Position numbers and translations under genes: made by a program. The notes beneath the pieces are model-generated. The model saw nothing but the letters and a program-made list of their open reading frames with translations, was not told the DNA's origin and made no database searches. This document shows, one piece after another, positions 14,682 to 21,831 of a stretch of 26,159 nt of DNA; position 1 is the stretch's first letter, and every line of letters begins with the position of its first letter. Origin of the DNA: an uncultured Oscillospiraceae bacterium. Lineage in GTDB: Bacteria > Bacillota > Clostridia > Oscillospirales > Oscillospiraceae. Location of the stretch: assembly GCA_934546685.1 (NCBI GenBank), contig CAKTEB010000027.1:1-26159 (forward strand), in the 5' to 3' direction.

Positions 14682-16220
14682 TTAGGCGGCCTGACTGCTG
14701 GGACTAGGGCTGGCCTCAGGGGTAATGGAGGTGACCGTCCCCGCCTCCTGGAAGGGCTCTGGGTTGGTCTCAGTGGCTGCGGACGTTGCGGGAGCACCGG
14801 AAGCCAGGGGGCGGATGGGATCGTCGGTGCCGGTGGAGGACTCGCCGAAGACTGTATCCCAAACCGCCTGCACATCCTCCCGGGAGCAGTTGTCCCGGAT
14901 ATGGGTGGCGGCGAGCTCGTCGGTGTAGTTCTCCATGTGGTAGGTATGGAACCGATAGCCGGTGCCCACTGTGCCGCCTCCCTGGATCAGGGTGACCAGG
15001 GGCTCGATATTATACTCTGAGACATAGGTGCCTGTATCGTCCTTGGTGATCTGCACCTTGGCCATGCCTCCCACCATGTTCTGGGTCTCACGCTGGGAGG
15101 AGACAAAGTTGCCCAGGGAGTAGAAGATGGGCATTTTATTGCCGTTTTCGCCGGTGATGAGATCCACCTTCTGAACCACATGGGGATGGGTGCCGATGAC
15201 CAGGCCCACGCCGTGATCCGCAAACAGCTGGGCCCACTGCTCCTGATCCTCAGAAATGGTGAACTGGCCCTCGTCGCCGTTGTGCATGAATACGATGGTG
15301 ATGTCGGACATACCCACTGCCTGATCTACCTGGCTGACGATTCGATCCTTATGATCCTGATCCAGCAGATCCACATCCCAGTCGTTCTCCGGCACATAGC
15401 CGTTGAGGCCGTAAGTATAGTCCAGCATGGCGATCTGAATGCCGTTCTTCTCCACCACCTGGATCTCATCTGCCTGGGCCTGGGATTCATGAATGCCCAG
15501 CACCGTTACCTCGGGATGCTTCTTCCAGGCGGCAAAGGTATCCTCCAGACCCGTGGAGCCCATGTCCAGGGTGTGGTTGGAGGCATGGCAGACCACATTG
15601 AAGCCCACTTGGGCGAGAGAATCCGCCATCTCCGCCGGGGTGCCGAAGCAGGGATAGTTGGAGTAGAGGCTGGGATCATCCACGAAAATGGTCTCCTGCT
15701 GAATGCAGTTCAGATCCGCCGCGCTCAGGTCGTCCTTGATCTGGCTGTAGATCTCAGTAAAGTCGTATGTACCGTCCTCCTGCTGGGCAAACTCATAGAC
15801 GGTGCTGTGGATCAGGTTGTCGCCCACGGCCATCAGGGATACCGTGGATACTTGGGGCGTCGGGGAAGGCGAGGGCTCCGGCTCTGCGGAGTCTTCCTCC
15901 AGAATGCTCTCCGCCGGGGCGGCACTGGGGGCCGCAGCCTGTTCCGAGCCAGTCAGACGGCCCCGGAAAGGCAATGTCACAACACAGACGATCAGCACCA
16001 GCACCAGAGCGGCCAGCGCGCCGATCCCGGCGAACAGACTCGCCTGCATGCCATGGAAGCGCCACCACTTCTGTTCCTTGGTCAGGGGCTTTTTCGGCTT
16101 TGGCTGTGCTGTTTGTTTCGGTTTCTCCAGATTCGGAGAGGTGGCGGGATCCCGGGACGGAGCCTGAGGCGCCGGATCCTCCGGTATGGGCTGCCCGGTC
16201 AACTTTTCATCTTCTTGCAT
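14682..16220 (-). CDS. CapA/PgsA-like membrane-anchored metallophosphoesterase-fold protein
   Basis: The 512-residue protein has a Pro/Lys-rich cytoplasmic N-terminus (1-57), one membrane helix (about 58-84) and an outside CapA domain (about 125-420). Motifs are MAVGDNLIH (130-138), ASNHTLDMG (213-221), MHNGDEGQF (312-320) and GTHPHVVQ (343-350), whose Asp, Asn and His residues form the likely metal site. The family is named after the poly-gamma-glutamate capsule genes capA/pgsA, but here there is no capB/capC (pgsB/pgsC) neighbour, so capsule synthesis is not supported. A Ser/Thr/Pro/Ala/Glu-rich tail of about 55 residues ends the protein and may span or contact the wall. The ATG at 16220 follows GGAGG at 10 nt; upstream in-frame codons overlap the promoter. 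It is transcribed alone. Confidence 0.88.
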   Translation of the reverse strand: MQEDEKLTGQPIPEDPAPQAPSRDPATSPNLEKPKQTAQPKPKKPLTKEQKWWRFHGMQASLFAGIGALAALVLVLIVCVVTLPFRGRLTGSEQAAAPSAAPAESILEEDSAEPEPSPSPTPQVSTVSLMAVGDNLIHSTVYEFAQQEDGTYDFTEIYSQIKDDLSAADLNCIQQETIFVDDPSLYSNYPCFGTPAEMADSLAQVGFNVVCHASNHTLDMGSTGLEDTFAAWKKHPEVTVLGIHESQAQADEIQVVEKNGIQIAMLDYTYGLNGYVPENDWDVDLLDQDHKDRIVSQVDQAVGMSDITIVFMHNGDEGQFTISEDQEQWAQLFADHGVGLVIGTHPHVVQKVDLITGENGNKMPIFYSLGNFVSSQRETQNMVGGMAKVQITKDDTGTYVSEYNIEPLVTLIQGGGTVGTGYRFHTYHMENYTDELAATHIRDNCSREDVQAVWDTVFGESSTGTDDPIRPLASGAPATSAATETNPEPFQEAGTVTSITPEASPSPSSQAA

Positions 16221-16248
16221 GTCTTCATTACCTCCATCTTTCGACACC

Positions 16249-16277
16249 ATCATACACCAAATGGTTAGAAGAAACAA
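16249..16277 (-). promoter_or_regulatory. Promoter of the capA-like gene
   Basis: On the minus strand TTGTTT (16272-16277), a 17-bp spacer and TATGAT (16249-16254) lie about 30 bp before the chosen start codon. This supports the shorter protein. Confidence 0.65.
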
Positions 16278-16295
16278 GTCAGAACATGAAAATTC

Positions 16296-16349
16296 TAGAA
16301 AGAAAGCAGGGCGGGAGCTCCATTCTGTAGGAAGAAGCTCCCGCCCTGC
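16296..16349 (-). terminator. Intrinsic terminator of the DUF378 gene
   Basis: The arms GCAGGGCGGGAGCT (16306-16319) and AGCTCCCGCCCTGC (16336-16349) form a 14-bp perfect stem. On the minus strand TTTCTTTCT follows. It starts 14 bp after the DUF378 stop codon. Confidence 0.85.
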
Positions 16350-16363
16350 GCGGCCTCCAGCAC

Positions 16364-16582
16364 TTATCCCGGCTGAACGGAAGAATCGCTGCCGGTATCC
16401 CTGCCCTTGAACAGCAGAGAAATACACCAGATGCCTGCCAGCCCAATGACCGTATAGATGATCCGGCTCACCAGAGCCCCCTGGCCGCCGAAGATCCAGG
16501 CCACCAGGTCAAACTTGAAAATACCTACCAGCGCCCAGTTCAAGGCGCCGACGATGGTCAGCACCAATGCTGTTGTATCCAT
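16364..16582 (-). CDS. DUF378 small membrane protein
   Basis: The 72-residue protein has two membrane helices: TALVLTIVGALNWALVGIF, then a FDLVAWIFGG turn, then a second helix (SRIIYTVIGLAGIWCISLLF). This is the full DUF378 (YuzA-like) pattern, including the GALNWALVGIF signature. The function of the family is unknown. Two adjacent ATG codons (16585 and 16582) follow GGAGG; I chose the second, at 8-nt spacing. It lies downstream of the V-ATPase operon, separated by a terminator hairpin, and has its own terminator. I see no convincing promoter of its own, so it may depend on read-through. Confidence 0.88.
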   Translation of the reverse strand: MDTTALVLTIVGALNWALVGIFKFDLVAWIFGGQGALVSRIIYTVIGLAGIWCISLLFKGRDTGSDSSVQPG

Positions 16583-16600
16583 CATGATTTCCTCCCGCAA

Positions 16601-16638
16601 AGTAAAATAGGTTCCGCCCACAGTATGGACGGAACCTA
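16601..16638 (-). terminator. Terminator or attenuator after the V-ATPase operon
   Basis: The 13-nt arms 16608-16620 and 16626-16638 pair with a single G-U and a 5-nt loop. On the minus strand TTTTACTTT follows. The hairpin lies 16 bp after the ntpD stop codon and only about 12 bp before the DUF378 ribosome site. Confidence 0.78.
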
Positions 16639-16654
16639 CGAAAAATATGCGGTG

Positions 16655-17260
16655 TCAGCTGTTTTTCTGGGCCTTGATGACCTTGAGCCGGGCAAATTCC
16701 TCCCGTTCCTTTTCCTCCAGGGCCTCAGAGATCAGCCGAATGGTCTCCTGATAGCCGGGAATCACGATGTTTTTCAGGGCGTTGGCCCGCTTTTGGGTCT
16801 TGCCGATGGTAAATGCCAGCCGGTAGATGGTGTTTTCCAGCTCCGCCAGCTCCCGCACCAGCTCCTTGACCTTGCCGAACTGGATCAGCGCGTCATCAAA
16901 GGCGGAATTCGTAATGCTCTGACCGTAGGGCAGGGGCTGCTGGGCGGGCTTTGCGGACACCGTGGGGATCTCCACGCCCATGACCGAGCGGTAGCGGATC
17001 TCTACGGAGTCGTCCACAGGCACCTGCTCCGCCAGATGGATGGTCTTTCCCATGGAGATATTGGCCAGCATCAGCGCGTCATAGGCGGCAGAGAAGGTGG
17101 AGTCGATCCGGGACTGGATCTCCTCCGCCTTGGAAATCAGCCCCATCATCTCCCGGGTCAGGATGTTCCGCTTCCGGTCCATGAGCTCAAAGCCTGTGCC
17201 TGCCAGCTCCAGGGCGCGGCGGGTGGCGATGAGGTTTCCCTTTGTGGGCAGTACAGCCAT
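16655..17260 (-). CDS. ntpD: V/A-type ATPase subunit D (central rotor stalk)
   Basis: The 201-residue subunit D is the long helical hairpin of the rotor that turns inside the A3B3 head. The N-terminal PTKGNLIATRRALELA (5-20) is the family signature, and the C-terminal helix contains RLAFTIGKTQKRANALKNI (145-163), matching the conserved end that contacts the head. The length is normal. The ATG follows GGGGG at 7 nt. It is the last gene of the operon, 12 bp after ntpB, and is followed by the terminator hairpin. Confidence 0.95.
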   Translation of the reverse strand: MAVLPTKGNLIATRRALELAGTGFELMDRKRNILTREMMGLISKAEEIQSRIDSTFSAAYDALMLANISMGKTIHLAEQVPVDDSVEIRYRSVMGVEIPTVSAKPAQQPLPYGQSITNSAFDDALIQFGKVKELVRELAELENTIYRLAFTIGKTQKRANALKNIVIPGYQETIRLISEALEEKEREEFARLKVIKAQKNS

Positions 17261-17272
17261 GCTCCTGCCCCC

Positions 17273-18652
17273 TTACTGTTCCTGGGCCTGATAGTGGGCG
17301 TCCAGCTCCTCGTCGGAGATCCGGTCCAGCTCACCTCTGGGCAGAATGCTCAGGAGCCGCCAGCCCAGGTCCAGGGTCTCGTCGATGGTGCGGTTTTCCC
17401 GGCTGCCCTGATTGACGAATTCCTGCTCAAAGGCCGTACCGAATTTCAGGTACAGCTTATCCGTCTGCCCCAGCTCATCCTCGCCGATGACCGAGGCCAG
17501 GCTCCGGGCGTCCTGCACCTTGGAGTAGGAGGCAAAGAGCTGGTTGGAGACATCCGCATGGTCCTTCCGGGTGTAGCCCTCGCCGGTGCCGTCCTTCATA
17601 AGCCGGGACAGGGATGGAAGCACAGAGATAGGCGGATAGACGCCCTTCTGCTCCAGCTCCCGGGACAGGACGATCTGTCCCTCGGTGATGTAGCCGGTGA
17701 GATCCGGGATGGGGTGGGTGATGTCGTCGTTGGGCATGGTTAGAATGGGCACCTGGGTCACAGAGCCCTTTTTGCCCTTGATAATGCCAGCCCGCTCATA
17801 GATGGAGGCCAGATCCGAATAGAGGTAGGAGGGGAAGCCCTTTCGGGAGGGGATCTCACCCTTGGAGGAGGAGAATTCCCGCAGGGCCTCGCAGTAGGAG
17901 GTCATGTCCGTCATGATGACCAGCACATGATAGCCGTGGTTAAAAGCCAGATACTCCGCCGCCGTCAGGGCACAGTGGGGCGTCAGCATCCGCTCGATGA
18001 TGGGATCCGAGGCCAGGTTCACGAACATGACCACCCGCTGAAGGGCTCCGGCCTCCTCAAAGTCCTTCTTGAAGAACTCCGCCACGTCGTTTTTCACGCC
18101 CATTGCCGCAAAGACAATGGCAAAATCCCCATCCTCTGCGGCCACCTTGGCCTGCCGGACGATCTGGGCCGCCACGTCGTTATGGCGCATGCCGGCCCCG
18201 GAGAATATGGGCAGCTTCTGGCCCCGAATCAGGGTGGACATGCCGTCGATGGCGGAAATGCCGGTATAAATGCAGTTCCGGGGATAGATCCGGGAGACCG
18301 GGTTAATGGCGGAGCCGTTGATGTTCCGGCGCTCCTCGGGATAGAGCTCCCCCAGGCCGTCGATGGGCCGTCCGGCACCGTCGAAGATCCGGCCCAGCAT
18401 CTCTGTGGACAGAGCAAGCTCCATGGGCTTGCCGGTAAAATTGGTGCGGGCGTTTTCCAGTGAGATGCCCTTTGTGCCCTCGAAAACCTGCAAAACCGCC
18501 CGGCTGCCGTCCAGCATAATGACACGTCCATAGCGCTTTTCGCCATTTTCCAGGCTGATCTCCGCCATTTCATCATAGCCCACACCGCTGACGCCGTCCA
18601 GGTAGATGAGCGAGCCCTCCATTTTGGTAAGGCCGATATATTCCAGTTTCAT
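17273..18652 (-). CDS. ntpB: V/A-type ATPase subunit B (non-catalytic head subunit)
   Basis: The 459-residue subunit B alternates with subunit A in the hexameric head. It has the N-terminal barrel (1-75), then FDGAGRPIDG (90-99), and SGAGMRHND (151-159) in place of a working P-loop, as expected for the non-catalytic subunit. The ATG follows AAAGGAGG, which overlaps the ntpA stop codon, so the two are coupled. The length matches the family (about 455-465). Confidence 0.96.
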   Translation of the reverse strand: MKLEYIGLTKMEGSLIYLDGVSGVGYDEMAEISLENGEKRYGRVIMLDGSRAVLQVFEGTKGISLENARTNFTGKPMELALSTEMLGRIFDGAGRPIDGLGELYPEERRNINGSAINPVSRIYPRNCIYTGISAIDGMSTLIRGQKLPIFSGAGMRHNDVAAQIVRQAKVAAEDGDFAIVFAAMGVKNDVAEFFKKDFEEAGALQRVVMFVNLASDPIIERMLTPHCALTAAEYLAFNHGYHVLVIMTDMTSYCEALREFSSSKGEIPSRKGFPSYLYSDLASIYERAGIIKGKKGSVTQVPILTMPNDDITHPIPDLTGYITEGQIVLSRELEQKGVYPPISVLPSLSRLMKDGTGEGYTRKDHADVSNQLFASYSKVQDARSLASVIGEDELGQTDKLYLKFGTAFEQEFVNQGSRENRTIDETLDLGWRLLSILPRGELDRISDEELDAHYQAQEQ

Positions 18653-18664
18653 GGAGCGCCTCCT

Positions 18665-20434
18665 TTAGCGGTATGCCTGGGCCACGGATTCGATGGCGGC
18701 ATCGACCTCCGCGTCGTATTGGCCGAATTTTTCAAGCTGATCGTTGGGCACGTCGTATTTCATGCGAATCAGCCGGTCAAAGATCCCCGTGGAACGGATC
18801 TGGGAGATGGGGATACTCCTGGCAATCAGGCCCCGGCATCCGTCATAGAGCCGGAAGATGACCTCCATCATCCGCTCCATCTTCTCCATTGGCACATAGG
18901 TGTCGATGGCGTGGAAGGAGTTCTGCTGCAAGAACCCCAGCCGGATCACTCGGGCGATCTCGATGGTCAGCTTCTGATCCTCAGGCAGGATGTCCGCGCC
19001 AATGAGCTTGACGATCTCGTTGAGGCTGGTCTCCTCCTTCAAAACGGCCTGTAGCCGCCCCCGGAGATTCATGAACTCCGGACCCAAATGCTCGGCATAC
19101 CAGGGCGTCAGGTCAGAGAGATACTCGGAATAGCTGGTGTTCCAGTTGATGGCCGGGAAGTGACGGGCATAGGCCAGACTCCGATCCAAGGCCCAGAAGG
19201 TGCGAATGAACCGCTTGGTGTTCTGGGTCACGGGCTCTGAGAAGTCGCCGCCCTGGGGGGATACTGCGCCAATGACGGTGATGCTGCCCTCCCGGCCCGA
19301 CAGGGTGTCCATATATCCGGCCCGCTCGTAGAATTCCGCCAGCCGGGAGGAGAGATAGGCAGGGAAGCCCTCCTCGGCGGGCATCTCCTCCAGCCGTCCG
19401 GAGATCTCCCGGAGCGCCTCGGCCCAGCGGGAGGTGGAGTCGGCCATCATGGCAACGTGATAGCCCATGTCCCGGTAGTATTCCGCAATGGTCATGCCCG
19501 TGTAGATAGACGCCTCCCGGGCCGCCACGGGCATATTGGAGGTGTTGGCCAGCAGCACCGTTCGATACATGAGGGGCTGGTTCGTATGGGGATCAATGAG
19601 CTCGGAGAATTCGTCCAGTACCTGGGTCATCTCGTTGCCCCGCTCACCGCAGCCCAAATATACGATCAGATCCGCGTCGGACCATTTGGCCAGCTGGTGC
19701 TGGGTCACGGTCTTGCCAGCGCCGAAGGGGCCGGGGATGGCCGCGCAGCCGCCCTTGCCCAGCGGGAACAGGGTGTCGATGATCCGCTGGCCGGTGATCA
19801 GCGGCTGAGTCACGGAGCGTCGGGCCTTTACCGGGCGAGTCTGACGGATGGGCCAGCTCTGGGCCAGCTTCAGCTCCACCAGTGCGCCAGCCGGGGTTTT
19901 CAGGGTGGCGATCACGTCCTCCACGGTATAGCTGCCGTTTTCGGCGGCGGAGATCACCGTGCCCCGCAGATCAGGGCGCAGCATGCTCCGATGGCGGATC
20001 ACCGGGGTCTCATCGCACTCTGCGTAGACCTGTCCCGGCTCCAGGGTGTCACCGGGGCGCACCAGCACTGTCACGTCCCACTTTTTCGCGGTATCCAGAG
20101 CGGGAATATGGATGCCCCGGCCAATGAATGCGCCGGTCTCCCGCTCAATGCCCCGAAGGGGACGGCAGATGCCGTCGAAGATATTGTTGAGGAGCCCCGG
20201 CCCCAGGGTAATGGACATGGGGGCGTTCTGGGGCACCACGGGCATGCCGGGGATCAGGCCGGTGGTGTCCTCATAGACCTGCACCGTGGTCTCGTCGCCG
20301 GAGACGGATACCACCTCGCCAATGAGGCCCTCCGGGCCCACGGAGACCATATCCATCATGCCAAGTCCCCGGCCCCCCTTGACCGTGACTACCGGGCCGT
20401 TGACGCCCTCGATATAGTAATTGGTTTCAGCCAT
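18665..20434 (-). CDS. ntpA: V/A-type ATPase catalytic subunit A
   Basis: The 589-residue catalytic subunit has the Walker A motif GPFGAGKT (235-242), GERGNE with the catalytic Glu (263-268), and the A-subunit-specific insertion between about 115 and 200. I use the ATG at 20434, which has AAGGAGG 5 nt upstream; an ATG 21 bases earlier lies inside ntpE and lacks a ribosome site. Length and motifs are normal, so the enzyme should hydrolyse or make ATP. Direction in the cell (pump or synthase) cannot be told from sequence. Confidence 0.96.
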   Translation of the reverse strand: MAETNYYIEGVNGPVVTVKGGRGLGMMDMVSVGPEGLIGEVVSVSGDETTVQVYEDTTGLIPGMPVVPQNAPMSITLGPGLLNNIFDGICRPLRGIERETGAFIGRGIHIPALDTAKKWDVTVLVRPGDTLEPGQVYAECDETPVIRHRSMLRPDLRGTVISAAENGSYTVEDVIATLKTPAGALVELKLAQSWPIRQTRPVKARRSVTQPLITGQRIIDTLFPLGKGGCAAIPGPFGAGKTVTQHQLAKWSDADLIVYLGCGERGNEMTQVLDEFSELIDPHTNQPLMYRTVLLANTSNMPVAAREASIYTGMTIAEYYRDMGYHVAMMADSTSRWAEALREISGRLEEMPAEEGFPAYLSSRLAEFYERAGYMDTLSGREGSITVIGAVSPQGGDFSEPVTQNTKRFIRTFWALDRSLAYARHFPAINWNTSYSEYLSDLTPWYAEHLGPEFMNLRGRLQAVLKEETSLNEIVKLIGADILPEDQKLTIEIARVIRLGFLQQNSFHAIDTYVPMEKMERMMEVIFRLYDGCRGLIARSIPISQIRSTGIFDRLIRMKYDVPNDQLEKFGQYDAEVDAAIESVAQAYR

Positions 20435-20447
20435 GTGTGCCTCCTTC

Positions 20448-21053
20448 TCAGTCATCGGCCAGGCCTAGGCCAAAGAGCTCGGCAAAGTGGCCGTCCAGAT
20501 CCTGAAGCGCCGTATCATAGCACTGGTCTGCCCGCAGCAGCTTAGAGTGGCAGTCCACGATCAGGCCGCCCAGGGTAAAGCCGCCCTCAGAAAACGTGAC
20601 GTGGCGGCCAGGCAGACAGGCAGAGAGCTCACGGCTGAACCTCATATCCTGGGGCCGGAGCCAGATCACCCCGTCATAGGGATTGCCCAGGGCCTCAAAG
20701 GCCTCCACATACAGCCGCTTTAGATGGGGAAGATAGTCCTCGGTCTCTGTAAAGGCCAGGAGCTTCTCCCGGACGGCGGCAAAGACCTCCTGGCCGATCT
20801 CTTCCCGGCGGGTGGCGATGATGCGCTTGTCAGCCATCATCCGTCTGGAGATCTCCCGGCCCGCCTCAGCATTGATGGCCTCAGCCCTCTGCTGGGTCTC
20901 CAGATCGATCCGGCGGCGGAGCTCCTGGGCTGCCGCGTCCACCCGGGTCCGGCGCTGCTGCTCCACATGGGCCATCCGGGTATCGCGCTCCTTCTGGGCG
21001 TCCTCCAGAACAAGCTGGTGGAAGCGCTGGAGCTTTTCATTGATATCAGGCAT
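20448..21053 (-). CDS. ntpE: V/A-type ATPase subunit E (peripheral stalk)
   Basis: The 201-residue protein has a long charged helix (about 1-100; many Gln, Arg and Glu) followed by a compact C-terminal domain (CLPGRHVTFSEGGFTLGGLIVD) that docks on the head, the layout of subunit E. It pairs with the coiled-coil G/H-like subunit, encoded first in this operon, to form the stator. The ATG follows AAGGAGGG at 9 nt; the stop codon lies just before the ribosome site of ntpA. Confidence 0.93.
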   Translation of the reverse strand: MPDINEKLQRFHQLVLEDAQKERDTRMAHVEQQRRTRVDAAAQELRRRIDLETQQRAEAINAEAGREISRRMMADKRIIATRREEIGQEVFAAVREKLLAFTETEDYLPHLKRLYVEAFEALGNPYDGVIWLRPQDMRFSRELSACLPGRHVTFSEGGFTLGGLIVDCHSKLLRADQCYDTALQDLDGHFAELFGLGLADD

Positions 21054-21068
21054 ATGCGCTGTCCCTCC

Positions 21069-21377
21069 TTATACCTTGATGCCGATGGCCTCCCGGATAT
21101 ACCGGGTGATGGAATCCGGGGCCCGCCCCGTATGGTGCCGATCCGGGATCTCCACCAGAAGGGGCCTTACGGCGGTGAGCTTCAGCTCCGCCACCTGCTC
21201 CGGGCAGAGCGCGGAGAGCTTCTCATTGATGAGCAGCACGCCGACAGTTTCATCCTGCTCCGCCTGCCGGATGGCCACAAGGGTCTCCTCCCGGGTCTTG
21301 CAGAGCACGCCTTCAATGCCGGCCAGCCGTAGGCCTGTCAGGGTGTCGGAATTGTCAGAAATCACAAAGTAACGCAT
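21069..21377 (-). CDS. ntpG: V/A-type ATPase subunit F (rotor stalk)
   Basis: The 102-residue subunit F sits on subunit D in the rotor and affects regulation. It starts MRYFVISDNSDTLTGLRLAGIEG and has VGVLLINEKLS in the middle, both clear for the family; the length is standard. In the Enterococcus hirae naming this subunit is NtpG. It begins one base after the subunit K stop codon and has no strong ribosome site of its own, so it probably relies on translational coupling to ntpK. Confidence 0.94.
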   Translation of the reverse strand: MRYFVISDNSDTLTGLRLAGIEGVLCKTREETLVAIRQAEQDETVGVLLINEKLSALCPEQVAELKLTAVRPLLVEIPDRHHTGRAPDSITRYIREAIGIKV

Positions 21378-21378
21378 C

Positions 21379-21810
21379 TTACATAAACAGCATCAGCAGC
21401 GCCACCAGCAGACCGTACAGGGCAACGCCCTCTGCCAGACCCACAAAGATCAGCGCCTTGCCGAAGATGGTGTCGTTCTCGCTCATAGCGCCCAGAGCCG
21501 CGGCGGCGGCAGAGGATACGGCGATGCCGCCGCCCACACCGGAGAGGCCCACGGCCAGAGCCGCGCCCACATACTTGAGGCCCTCAGCCAGTCCGGAGGC
21601 AGAGGCCGCAGCAGCGGCGGTATCCGCAGCGGAAGCGCTGCCGCTCATGGCAAAGCCAAAGGCGGCAGCGGCAGCCACCAGCACAAAAAAGCTGAAGCAA
21701 TGTGCCACCAGGGGCTTTTTTACAGCCTTTCCCTGGGTATGGCGGCGAGAGATATAGATAAGCGGCAGAATGATGGCCAGAGCCAGCGCAAGCATCAAAA
21801 TCAGTACCAT
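21379..21810 (-). CDS. ntpK: V/A-type ATPase membrane ring subunit K (c subunit)
   Basis: The 143-residue proteolipid has four membrane helices (about 2-20, 36-56, 72-107 and 117-142). The ion-carrying Glu is E127 in IFVGLAEGVALYG; the first hairpin has no matching carboxylate. So each four-helix subunit would carry one ion, as in E. hirae NtpK. The Thr, Gln and Gln side chains that hold Na+ in NtpK are not seen at matching places (Ala and Gly instead), which favours H+ (inference). I use the ATG at 21810, 8 nt after GGAGG; the ATG 15 bases upstream is itself part of that ribosome site. Confidence 0.93.
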   Translation of the reverse strand: MVLILMLALALAIILPLIYISRRHTQGKAVKKPLVAHCFSFFVLVAAAAAFGFAMSGSASAADTAAAAASASGLAEGLKYVGAALAVGLSGVGGGIAVSSAAAAALGAMSENDTIFGKALIFVGLAEGVALYGLLVALLMLFM

Positions 21811-21831
21811 GATGTATTCCTCCATCTCAAA

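Noticed and set aside
16221..16427. Longer start for the capA-like protein
   Set aside because: The extension covers the -10/-35 boxes and the DUF378 terminator; the ATG at 16220 has GGAGG.
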